From: Parascedosporium putredinis | Lineage: Eukaryota; Ascomycota; Sordariomycetes; Microascales; Microascaceae | NCBI GenBank assembly: GCA_949357655.1 | Contig: CASHTG010000005.1 | Span: 1,054,001-1,118,000, forward strand | Reading direction: 5' to 3' | DNA: 64,000 bases | Shown: in pieces, positions 1 to 11,000 of the stretch | How positions within the stretch are numbered: position 1 is the first letter of the stretch | Layout: each line of letters begins with the position of its first letter | The notes under the pieces: model-generated | The model's database searches: none | The model's input: the letters and a program-made list of their open reading frames with translations, nothing else | Told to the model about the DNA's origin: nothing | Translations under genes and position numbers: made by a program

Positions 1-1133
1 ACGTATCACTACCCAAAACAAATGGGGATGCTTCTCACATGGATATTTTCATTCCCACGAGCCTATACGGTTTACTCTTCGCTCCCACGCCACGTGCGAA
101 GATGAGTTTGAACAAGGTCTTCCAGGCCTCCTCCTCCAGATCAATCTTATGGAGGGGGTTTGATCATTGGTCTCACATGGCACCACACCATCTGCGACCT
201 TCGCTCCGTGGCCAATTTCTTAAGGCAATGGTCCGGTTACACCAAGCTATCCCTCACCGGAGGCGATCTATCATCAGGGATTGACTCGGCATGGAAACCT
301 TCAGACGAGCGATGGCGCTTGGAATATGGCGACCATGACGCGGACGTATCGCGCATCAGCGATTATGCCGCGAACCCGTCTCTCCGTGCCCCCTACGTGA
401 GAACTCTGCCCACTTACTGGACCGCCCTGACCCTGCGACCATCACCGCTGCATCCACAGTGTGGTATTTCGATTCCTCATCCCTCCGCGCCCTCCGAAAC
501 TCAATCGCTGAGTCCCAGATCGAAAATGCATCAGAGCTCACTCAAAGTGAGGCGCTCTCGGCCCTCATATGGAAACATCTCAGCCGCGCTCGTCTCTTGG
601 ACACCAAATATCCGCCAGAGGCAACTTCTTTGTTTAGCACGCGTATAGATTACAGAGGACGCATGAAGCCTGCTTTTGATGACTACTTTGTCGGGAATAT
701 CAACGAGCCCAACGCCAGAGTTCGCCTCTCTATCCGCAAGGTATGCTCTACTTCCACGCCCGACTCCCTTGCCCTCTTGGGTCAAGCCATTCGAATTGTC
801 ACCCAGGAAATGGGCGAAGATGCCGTGCGCACGTTTATTGGGGCCGTCAACCGCTTACCAAAGGTGACTGATCTTTCCTGGGACTACGATACTTACCCCG
901 GCCCGGACCTCACGGTGACAGACTTGTCTAGCTCGGACATGCTGCGCCAGGACTGGGGGCCCCTCAACCACGCCACCTTTCTCCGAACAGCCTCGCGCGA
1001 GAAGGGGCTGGTGTGCGTTCTTCCTCAGGACAGGGACGGCGGATTGGAAGTGCAGATACAGTGTGAGCATGATGCTGTCAAGAGGTTAAGGGATGACCCA
1101 ATATTTGCTCAATATGCCGATCTAAAAGGGTAA
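1..1133 (+). CDS. BAHD-type acyltransferase, 5' end outside window
   Basis: This is a transferase of the BAHD / trichothecene 3-O-acetyltransferase family (PF02458-like), which moves an acyl group from a thioester to an OH or NH group. The catalytic HxxxD motif is visible as HTICD near nt 184-198, after a strand ending in GLIIGLTWHH. The C-terminal DFGWG-like element appears as DWGPL near nt 949-963. The reading frame breaks twice: near nt 150, at a G-run that looks one base short, and near nt 440-460. The protein reads on normally each time, to a stop at 1131-1133. The N-terminal part lies upstream of the window. It sits tail to tail with an acyl-CoA ligase and about 5 kb from an NRPS with an N-terminal carrier domain. 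A role in passing an acyl group to that carrier, or in acylating the product, is inferred from context only. Confidence 0.72.
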
Positions 1134-1988
1134 TTCCTGATCTCCGTGATAGATGGTGGCGGTTGGATGCATGTTACAAAACGCACGAGGTGTTGTCGCC
1201 TTGGTGCCTGCATATGTGTGTAGTTTTTCGATACGTTTAAGCAAGGCAACAAGGTGTGCGCGCTGTATGAATCTGAAGTGTGTTTGTGCATCGCTTAGCT
1301 AGAAAAATAATTGGCCAAGTCTTATCCACTAGATTCAATAGGTTCCGGGCTCGGAAACTCGAGATCCTCGCGATAGTGCACGCGTCGCAAATGATTGGCT
1401 ATGCAATCTCGTCGCTTTACACGATCTTCAAGACCAAAGGCCTTGAAGTCGATTGCTCAGGGTAACTGTTATACTTCAGCTGAATCGCACTTGGTTTGCG
1501 AGTGCGAAGTGCAGCGAAAGGTTTCACCTGCATTCATACTGCAGGGCCTAGCCTGTCTCACCCAGCATGAAGCCTAGCACGAACAAAGACATTTTAGCGC
1601 CAATATTTACTACCTTTTGGTCTGGGTAACCTCAAACACGCTAGCTTGGGGTGAATTTTCGACATCCATTTCATGTCCAAGTGTGTGGGTTTGTCTGTCT
1701 CGCAGAGTATATGCAAGGTTCACCTTGCATTCTTGCTCGCTACCGGATGGTTCGTATCATCATAAGCACGCATCACTCCTGGCTTTCATCACGATGAGTA
1801 TTTATGCAACACATGTTTATTGTCTCTGTTATATAGAAATGGCACTATCTACAGCTACACCTCGGCAAAGGTCGGCTCTCGGTCGTACGACGATACTAGG
1901 GATTCTTAACTATGAGAGAACGTTGCTCTTAGGGAAAGAATACACGATGTCGGTGAAGACAGGGCTGGCTGTGAGCCGAGCAATCAAG
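1134..1988. other. intergenic, convergent 3' ends
   Basis: This stretch lies between two convergent genes. I see no supported coding region. It presumably holds the 3' UTRs and polyadenylation sites of both neighbours. Confidence 0.6.
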
Positions 1989-4065
1989 CTAGGCCGCGGT
2001 GGCAGCAGTCAGCATTCCTTTCACAACCTTGCCACTCTGTGTCTTTGGGAGCGCAGGGAGGAACGTGATCCGCCTGTACAGCCAATGAGACTCCTGCAGT
2101 CTCTCTCTGATGTATTCCTCGATATGATCGCGCAGGTCGTCCTGCGAGAGGCAAAACGTGCTATCGTCGGCAAGCACAATAAACGCATGGGGCCTCTCCC
2201 GGCCAGCTCATCTGGAACGCCGATCACAGCGGCTTCTACGATGTGCGGGTACTTGAGGAGCACGGCCTCGATGCGCGTGGGAATCACTTGTAAGCCCTGC
2301 GAGGTTTGAGATGGGTGAGCATAGGTCCAGCCCCAAGGCCTTTTCTGCGGAGCTGCGAGTAAGCGGTCGGGGTTGGGGAGGGGAGGGTGTCTCACCTTGA
2401 CCTTGATCATCTCCTTGGAGCGGCCCCGGATGAAGAGGTGCTCTGTCCGAGAGGTGCTCAGTTCCATGCTGCCAATGTCACCTGTCCGGAACCAGCAGTC
2501 CTCATCGAACGATCGTAATGACTCGTTCTGGTCCCCAAGATACCCTAAAAATAAGTTGGGCGACTGGAACAGAATCTCGCCAGCCTCGCCATATGCGTTG
2601 ATATCTCGACCATCGTCGCCGACGAGGCGTAAACGGGTTCCTGGAAGCAGTGTGCCGGACGAGCCATGCCAGACGTCATGGGCGCTAGTAAATGTCGCGA
2701 TTACACTTGTTTCAGTAAGACCTGTAGGAAAAAGAAAACGGTCAGCCACTTATCCTGTCAGCCTGTCAGTGCTGTCAGTTTTGGCATTCGGGTGATGCGA
2801 CTTTATTACCCCAGGCGTGAATGAGCGTCCATGTGGGGCAAAGGCCGATGATTTTGTCCGTGAGCTCTTTATATATCGGCGCCCCACCCGTGACGATAGT
2901 GGTGACGGAGGAGAGGTCGTAGAGCTCGAAGAGGACTGGATTGGCGGCAAGCGCAGCGAGGATGGAAGGAATCTAGGCTCCGCATTAGCGCCCCCGGCCC
3001 AAACTTCCGTCCAACCACCGCCGCCGTCAACCTACCAGACAGAGCCTCTTGATTCGATGCTGCGAAACGGCTTTCAACATGAGCTGTAGGTCAAAGCTCG
3101 GAAAGACAACATATGTGTCATTGCGCCAGACGGCTAAGCTAAGCATGATGATGCCATAGCTGTGGCTAAACGGCATGGATCCGGTGAGAACCTCACTCCG
3201 GCCTTGCTTGACCGTATTCTCAAAGCTTGCTGCCTGGAGAATATTCGTGATTAACCCGTAGTGGGTGAGCATGGCCAGCTTCTTGTGGTTGGCGCATCGT
3301 GTTAGCATGCGGGGTGGAACTGAGTCGTGGCATATCCAAAGGGTGAATACGGGGAACGGAGCACTTACCGCAGTTCCAGTCGTTCCGCTTGTTGCACATA
3401 GATATGCGACCTGAGTTTTCCCCGATCCTTATCCCACCCAAGTGACTCGAGAGGCTGGAGCTGTGACCCGTGGGTAACTAGGGCGTCCAACGACGTGTAT
3501 TGGGCAGAGGTGTTCTTGGCGTCGTTGAATGTAAAAATACGATCTGGCGCGATACCCAGGCCGGCTGCAAGTTCCATGGTTCCCGGGCCGCAGAAAATGA
3601 CGTCGCATCTGGCTTTGTTCATTTGCACCGCAATTTCACTCCGCGTGCTGCTCGAGTGGATGGGCATGCAGATACCATTCAAACGATGGATGGCATAGCA
3701 GATAACAAAGTAATCCACCTAGTCAAGACATTAGACCTGAGTAAGAATTGATATTTTCTCCAATACTACATGTAGGGTTTCACTTACCGAGTTCAAGCCA
3801 TACACTGCAATCACCTTGGACCATGGCGAGCCGCCGCTCGGTGACCAACCAAGGCGCGCAGCCAGACCACGCGATGCCGAATCTACCCGCTCTCGCAGCA
3901 CACTTTTTGAGTACAGTGTTCCAGTAATCCCATCGATCAAAGGCGCAGTGCCTGCAGATATGGAAGGCCATGACACATCCTCAGTCAGAATGAAATCCCC
4001 CACCGTAGTGGAGGTAGGGATGTGATCCGGAAGCTGGGGCACCCAGGCGGGGGTAGGAAAACCAT
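1989..4065 (-). CDS. AMP-dependent acyl-CoA ligase (ANL superfamily)
   Basis: This adenylate-forming ligase would activate a carboxylic acid as acyl-AMP and then acyl-CoA or acyl-carrier thioester. Motifs in order are the P-loop TSGTTGTA, split from KLAML by an intron; the acyl-AMP region ending HAWGLTETS; the YRTGD equivalent FRTGD; the hinge IRGRSKEMIKVKG; and the C-terminal catalytic Lys in PKTQSGKVVKG. Five introns read cleanly on the minus strand: 3719-3787, 3282-3368, 2973-3035, 2722-2809 and 2297-2395. The frame breaks near 3430 (a G-run before KTQVAYL), near 2195 and probably at the start. I take ATG at 4065, giving MVFPTPAW if one T is missing from the T-run; an alternative upstream ATG is at 4156. 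The substrate is unknown. Next to a T0-type NRPS, it is the natural candidate to activate the acyl starter. Confidence 0.82.
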
Positions 4066-4566
4066 TGCTACAAAGGGTGAAAGGGGGTTGGTTAGGTGCT
4101 CGATGACCGATGCTTCTACAGCATGTTGCAGATTGCAGAGATAAGCCGTACGACAATAGGACCGCTGCTAGTATATTTATAGACGGTTGGGCACTATTGC
4201 TTGGTGAGTGTTGACACCAGTATCTCCCTATGTCTTAGCTGATACTGAAACGGGTCGGCATTGATAGGTGCCAAAGCATCCGATATGACACCTGGACTAA
4301 TGGCATGTTCTCGCCGCAGACACATCTAGACCATGTGAACCGAAGGATAAACGTCAGACATGCTAACTATGGTCAAAGTATGGCTGACACATTCTTACAC
4401 TTGCCTTAAGGCCTATCAGATGTTTGATGTAGGTACTATTATTTCCCGGCCCCTCCATCAATTGATCTATCACATCACACGGAAATACACAACAGTGAAC
4501 AATGCACGACTCCCCACTCGGTCGAGGACTTCCTATATATGACAGGATAGAGTAACGTGGGGACAC
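4066..4566. other. intergenic, no gene seen
   Basis: This lies between the start of the acyl-CoA ligase and the stop of the zinc-finger gene, both on the minus strand. It should carry the ligase promoter. I see no convincing coding sequence. Confidence 0.5.
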
Positions 4567-5304
4567 TCAGACTCGACACCGACCCCCACTCTCATGCTTC
4601 CTCTTGGCAGTGGAACGCGTGAAAGTTTGGCCGCACTCTCGACACATGAATCGGGTGGCCACACCGCTCTTCTCGCGAACGTGCCGGATATAATTTCCCA
4701 AAGACGAAAAAGTCCTCCCCGCACAGCTATGCTGGTAGCAACGTACCGTCCCCTGGGTGTCGGTCACGAGCGTCGGACTCTGAACGGATATCGTTATAGC
4801 CAACGGTTCGATCCCAGTCCTATTTGTTGCCAGCTTTGGGGGTGGCCCGTAGATTGGTAGTTCGCGCGCGTTAAAACATAGAAGGGCGTCAGTGAGGAGC
4901 ATCTCGTCGGGTAGTTGTGGCAGAGTCGTCGGAGAAAGGCGGTTTTCGAGCGGAGAGCCGGCAATCTCGGGCTGAAGGGCCTCTCGTGTTTCCTGGTCTC
5001 CTACCCACGCTGTTGGTGGGACGCATGTGCAGAATGGCCCACCGTGGCAGTGAAGAAGAGAATGTGTGTGATGAGCATGGGCATGAAGAGCGAAAGAGTT
5101 TGGTATAAATGTATGTTCAACAGTGGCAGAGTGGCCTTGCCAAGCGTCAAGGTGACTCGAGGGCCACCGCATATGATGGTCAAGGGAAGTAAATGGATCG
5201 AGTTGGTCGAGACTGGCAGGTTTGGGTTGGCCATCTCCACACTGGGAAATCTCCATGCTTCCTCTCGTTGTTGAGTTTGGGATGACGCGGCCTCTGATAA
5301 CCAA
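4567..5304 (-). CDS. small zinc-finger protein, putative cluster regulator
   Basis: This unbroken 245-residue frame has a long low-complexity N-terminal part rich in His, Pro and Ser. Its C-terminal end carries two zinc-finger-like units. The first has C-x4-C followed 13 residues later by His, but no clear second His. The second reads CRECGQTF and continues as C-x2-C-x12-H-x5-C, a C2HC variant of the classical finger. Fungal cluster regulators often have this layout, with disordered N-terminus and C-terminal fingers. It sits between the acyl-CoA ligase and the NRPS and is transcribed away from the NRPS. A role as pathway regulator is inferred from position only. An internal Met at about 5257 is an equally plausible start. 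No intron is needed. Confidence 0.6.
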   Translation of the reverse strand: MVIRGRVIPNSTTRGSMEISQCGDGQPKPASLDQLDPFTSLDHHMRWPSSHLDAWQGHSATVEHTFIPNSFALHAHAHHTHSLLHCHGGPFCTCVPPTAWVGDQETREALQPEIAGSPLENRLSPTTLPQLPDEMLLTDALLCFNARELPIYGPPPKLATNRTGIEPLAITISVQSPTLVTDTQGTVRCYQHSCAGRTFSSLGNYIRHVREKSGVATRFMCRECGQTFTRSTAKRKHESGGRCRV

Positions 5305-6559
5305 TGGCTGTGGATTCCTCGCGGGAGAGGTTATGGAGCAGGTGGAATATCAATCGTAGGAGGATGAAGAATGGAAAGAAACTAGATTCGGGGCCACGCT
5401 GTCCACCCATGGTATGGGGCCACGATGTGTAAGTCATGATGACATCTATGAACAATCTTGGGCTTCCTAATAGGCCCCAGTCGACGATGATTCACTCGGC
5501 GCAAGTAATACCGAGTCCACCATAGCTGTCGCACCAATACACCGGCCCCTACGGACTGGCTGGATGGGTTAGCAGCTGCCGTGACCGAATACCCTCCCCT
5601 CACAACATTTGACGTTCCAATCAATTCGCCGGTCATGTATCAAGCGTGCTCTCGTCCAACGTTGCTTTGAGGCTCTCATCACTTGTTCCCTGGTAGCGCG
5701 ATCTGCGCGGGCACTGTTGTATGCGGGTCGGCTTGTCAGTCTGGCAAGTAGGGAGACAGCCAGGTAGACGAGACCTGCATTAGCAGTGCCCTAGCCTTGG
5801 TGATCTTGACTCCCTAGCCGCTAGTAAAACTAATGCGAACCTTGGGCAAGATTGTTGAGGGGACTTTGTATAGAAGGAGGTGTACTACTGCACGAGACTT
5901 ATCGGAGAGGAGAGGCGGGGGGAGGAAGAAACCCACCTATATCATGGCCCCCACTCGCGATGTTCCGCATGCATATGCATATCTTGTCCCACGCTTATTG
6001 AGTCAGCCTATCACACCAGTTGTACAAGGCATATAGCTGCAAGTGCGCGCAATGGCAGTGTACCGGTCAACTGGGAGAGAAAAAGCAAAGTGTTGGCAAC
6101 ATTGCGAACGATCATCGGTCCGACTTGCAGGCGCCACTCGATCGCTGGCCCCCATCGTCCCCCGAGCCCCAACGTAGAATTGGGAAGCCGTGGGGACAAA
6201 CAGCCTCCACTGCACGTCTGCTAGTCCGCTTGTCATCGGCAGGGTCCCGCAAAAAAAACCTATCCATGACTTCGAAGCGAGCCCCGTGCCCCTCACGGCG
6301 GGTAAGCAAGGAGGCCGAACCAAATAGAGGGGTTGGAGAGATACGGAGCGCGCGTGCCAAGCCGTTGTCACCGAGAGATGACCTTGTTGATGGGCCGGGC
6401 TATGTTGAACAGGGTTCCTTTAAGAAGTAGATGTCTGCTTGACCTCACTAGATAGATGGATGGAACATAGCGGTTTGAATCGCGCTACTCTTCCCTTCCG
6501 ACTAGAAACCGAGCCTTACAATAAATCTGAAAGTAAGAGGAAAAGTGCGCAAAGTAAAC
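5305..6559. promoter_or_regulatory. divergent promoter between regulator and NRPS
   Basis: About 1.25 kb separates the divergent start codons of the zinc-finger gene and the NRPS. Short frames on both strands show no recognisable protein, and I looked here in particular for a missing first adenylation domain without finding one. The stretch is therefore best read as a shared promoter. No specific operator is claimed. Confidence 0.5.
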
Positions 6560-8010
6560 ATGACTACCGACGAGATGCTGGCGATCTTTTCCGCCGTACT
6601 GGGGTCGGCGAGGACAAAGTCAAGATGAACCAGTCGTTCCAAGCCCAAGGCGGTGACTCCCTGCTCGCCATCAAGCTCATGGTCCAATGCCGTGAGATTG
6701 GTCGGGATGTCACTATCCAGGATATTCTTAGGGCGCAGAGCCTCGATAGAATCTGCCCACCGGACGAAATCGAAACTCCTACCAGCGAACTATCAGAAGA
6801 ATCGGAGACTGATATCTTTCAGGTGCCCGTGAGCAGTACGGCAACCCTACACGCTGCTAGCGGTTCCTTCGACGTCAAGCTGTTTTCAATAGCTGGCGGT
6901 GTTCGAACAGTCGACATAATCGAAACCCTAGAGAGGGTTGCCTTCAGTCACCCAATCCTCCTTGCCGATCTCCGCCCCCGACTAACGGCCAAGATGGATA
7001 TTGCCTTGCGCCGGGTGAGGGGAGTTGCTCCACGAGACTCGGGAAATCACCGATGGCCAGGTACCGAGTGGAGATGAATGGGTAGGCAGCGCAATCTCGT
7101 TGCTCCAGAAGAATCCGACGGCCACCTTTGCTGCCATATCCTTTGTGCTCAAGGATACCGACCTCGTTCGGTATATTTGCTTTGCTGCTAGCAGGGCTAT
7201 TGTGGATGAAGCCTCCTGGAATGTCCTACTTGGAGAGATAATACCCACTGGCACTTCGAAGTCAGCAAACAGTGATGTTACCCAACATCCTCAAGTCCAT
7301 CCTCGGTACGCGACACACGCAGGCTCTAAGTTGGAGCACGACGCATTCCTCACTATTGATGCTAGTACAATAAGTACGCTAGAAAGGGAGTGCGGTAGCA
7401 TGGCCATGAGCTTGCGCCCGTCGGATGTCTTCCTTTCAGCTCTGGCCCTTGCGATATATTCGTTAGCTCCTGGCACGTGGAACCCTACCCTAAGCGTCAT
7501 CCTTAGCAGTAATGCATCAGAGCCTCCTACTGAGATCGGATGTCGTGATAGGGCCACTACTGTGCATCTACAGGGCCAGAGCAAAGATCTCGAGCTCAGC
7601 TTCTGCGTAGCATCAGGGACCTTCAAGCGGGACATGCACCAGAGCCTGTGCTTCCAGGAGACGGTAAAGATGTTATTGTCATCGACGCGACGGGTCTTGC
7701 GCAGGCCAATCTACCTCAGCCCAACGACATCCACCTCATTCACAAAGTTTCTCACTTCCGAAATCCCACGACGGCTCACGCGACAGCAATGTTGCGCCAG
7801 GGCGGCGATTGTGTACAAGTACACCTGTGCCTGCCCTCGGAGCTAATCCAGCCCGGCTATCTATCTCAACTTGAACGCTCCATCCGATCCAATACTACCG
7901 AGCTTCTGAACAACCTCCGATCTGGCCCTACCATCGCCACAATAAGCGACTTTCCCCACTTAGGAGCCCGCTCGTACGACGATCTTGACAACTTTGTGAA
8001 CAAGCAGATA
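6560..8010 (+). other. NRPS loading unit: T0 plus degenerate epimerase-like domain
   Basis: Residues 1-80 form a carrier domain whose phosphopantetheine Ser lies in QGGDSLLAI (about 6650). It is followed at about 6830-7960 by a C-superfamily fold that looks like an epimerisation domain. Where active E domains have HHxxxDxxSW, it reads ASRAIVDEASW, so both His are gone while D and SW remain. The part before the next domain (SDFPHLGARSYDDL) is the usual E-to-C linker. No adenylation domain precedes T0. Frame breaks at about 6603, 7019 and 7637 do not change this reading. Confidence 0.8.
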
Positions 8011-11000
8011 AGACCTATCACGCAGGATCCTGTTACCGACGTACAAGAGGTGTACCCCTGCTCTGCTATTCAAGAGACCTTTATCCAAGCCCAGAGCGTG
8101 CACCCAGACTTGTATCAGTGCATAGCAGTAATTGAAGTGCGCTCCGGCGATGGAATCTCCGAGGTGGATCTAGCCCGGCTTCAAGAAGCCTGGCAGGGGC
8201 TCGTGGATAGACATACTTCTCTGCGAACTATTTTCCTCGAAAGCGTAGTCCGCCCGGGTCATTTTGACCAAGTCGTCCTACGGCGCTGGACCTCTGAACT
8301 AATTGTCAAACCGGCGCATCCCGACGAAGACATCGCGGCGCTGAAGCGCTTTTCGTTCCCTGACTTCTCTCCACCGCACCGGGTGACGGTATACAAGCAG
8401 TCACCCACCTCCGTTAAGATCAGGGTGGACGTACCACATGCACTTTTCGATGGTGCCTCGGTCGACATCTTGAAACGGGATCTAGCCTCCCTTTACTCAG
8501 GCATAAATCCTCAATCAAATATCCTCCGTTACGGCGACTACCATAATTACCAAAACCGGATTTCGCGGGTGCGGCGGCCAGTTTCTGGTCCACCTACCTA
8601 TCCGGAGTCCAGCCTAGCTTCTTCCCCGTGACGGATGCAAAGGCGGAGCGTAAAGCCTATACTCGACTACAAAGAAGCATACCCATCAACACCGAGCTCC
8701 TTAGGGCATTCTGCAGTAAGTACGAAGTAACCGTTGCTAACATTTGCCAGATTGCGTGGGCTTTAGTTCTTAGGTCATATACCGGCATGCACGATGTCAG
8801 CTTCTCTTATGTGAACTCAGGCCGCCATCTCGCGGTTCAAGGCATAGAGAGCGCGATTGGGTGCTTTATCGAACTGATGATTTGTCGAATCAATACAAAC
8901 GAGAGTCAGACTTTATCCCAAGCTCTCGTAGATGTCAAAAACGATCTTGTGGCTGGGCTTTCTCATTCGTACAATGTGGCAGTTGAGAAGGATAGCCCCC
9001 TTTCGCGCCTGAGAGGGAATACCCTCATGTCGTACCATCGGGAGTCACTAGAGGACGTTACTAGTATCACTGGACTCAGTTGCAAGCTCACGGACGCTTT
9101 GAATCCTTCAGAAGTATGTGAAAAGGCTTACTGGTATCGGCGGTGAGCTGAGTTAACTAAATTCTGTTTATAGTATGACCTAACGCTCAATATCGGCATC
9201 CTTGGAGATTGTCTTGAGCTTGACCTTTACTTCTGGGAATCTCGACTCAGCCTTTCTAGCGCAGATAGTGCGGCAGAGAGCTTTGCAGAGTCCTTCAGCC
9301 GCATTGTGGAAACCGGACACAGCCGGCTAGGAGACATAGATATTACGCCGGCAGGCCATGTTGACCAGATCAGACGCTGGAACAGCGTTTTACCTAGCCG
9401 GGTGGAAGCGAGGCTCCACGACGATGTGTGGAAACAGGCTCGCACACGCCCTAGGTCTACTGCTATACAGGGCTGGGACGGTGACATGACCTACCGAGAG
9501 CTTACGCAGGCGGCCGACAAGCTTGCGGCTTACCTTGTCAGCCTCGGCGTCAAACCCGAGACCAAGATCCCTCTGTGCTTCGACAAGTCTCGGTGGGCGG
9601 TCGTATCCCAATTGGCTATCCTCAAGGCGTCAGGCTGTGTGGTCCCGCTGAGCACAAAGCAGCCGAAGCAGCGCATCGAGCTTATCCTCAAGGATATCGA
9701 GGCTTCCATTGTGCTAGCATCCGAAAGTCATGCCGCTCAGTTCGGCAGTTCCTCCTCAACGTCCTGGTCGTAGACGACGCTCTGATTAACAGCCTCCCAG
9801 ACGCGGCCTCACCCCAATGTCTAGCAACCCCTGACAACTGCGCTTTCATCATATATACCTCTGGAAGTACTGGTGTGCCAAAGGGTGTCGTTCTCACCCA
9901 TGGGAGCTTGGCTACCAGTGTCCATTATCTAGGCGCCCAGTTTAGACTGGGACACCACACCCGCACCGTACAATTTTCGGCGTACACATTTGATATCTCC
10001 ATCCAGGACATATACACCACTCTTCGCTACGGAGGGTGCCTGTGCATCATTTCGGAACAAGACCGACTCGATAATTTGGCACCAGCAATGCGCCGTTACC
10101 GCGTCAACTGCGCGGGACTGACGTCCACGGTGGCCGGAACTATTTCCCCGACAGAGGTTCCGTCGCTGAGGACACTCGTACTGCTTGGCGAGGCAGTGAA
10201 GCCCGCTGTTGTTAACAAATGGGTGCACACCGTCGCTGTTTTCAATGCATACGGGCCATCAGAGTGCTCCATCCAAGCGAGCTGTCGCCAGCTCACCCCT
10301 TCTTGCAATGCCCTGAATATCGGTTACGCATTTGCCGGCGCGCTCTGGGTGGTAGATGCCACCAGCTACGATAGGCTCGTCCCCATTGGGAGCCCAGGAG
10401 AACTTTTGATCGAGGGCCCCCTGCAGGCCCGGGGATACCTCAACGATAAAGCCAAGACGGACGCGGCCTTCATCGCCAGCCCAGCATGGACATCCAAGTT
10501 CGAGTTCGACACCCCGAAAAGGCTTTACCGCACAGGAGACTTGGTCCAGCAGAACACAGATGGCTCGATAACATATATTGGCCGTCGTGACACGCAAGTC
10601 AAGTTCCGCGGCCAGCGTATTGAGATTGGCGAGATTGAGCATCATATTATCCAACACCCAGCCGTCGCTGATGCCGCCGTAGCCCTCCCATCCACCGGCA
10701 ACTGTAATGGACGTCTGGTCGGTCTCGTCACTTTGAAGGACTACCTAGCTCCCAGCGCGCGGACGGAAATCAGGCCAATCTCGGCAGACAAGATCGCGTC
10801 AACAAGGGCTACACTAGACAGCATCCGAGATTCTTTGGCCTCCCGAGTACCGGAACACATGGTTCCTACCGTGTGGATTCCGCTCTCGTCCGTGATGCCG
10901 CAGAATGAATCGGCGAAGTTAGACCGCAAGACTCTCGGACTATGGGTAGATGACGTCGACAAAGAATTGCTGGATTATCTTGCACAGCAGCCCAAGCAAC

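Noticed and set aside
1617..2309. Plus-strand frame of 230 codons
   Set aside because: Its right half is antisense to the last exon of the acyl-CoA ligase, and it has no domain of its own.
5305..6559. A possible lost first adenylation domain upstream of T0
   Set aside because: No A-domain motif (P-loop, YGPTE, YRTGD or closing Lys) is visible in any frame, and a good ATG sits right at the edge of T0.
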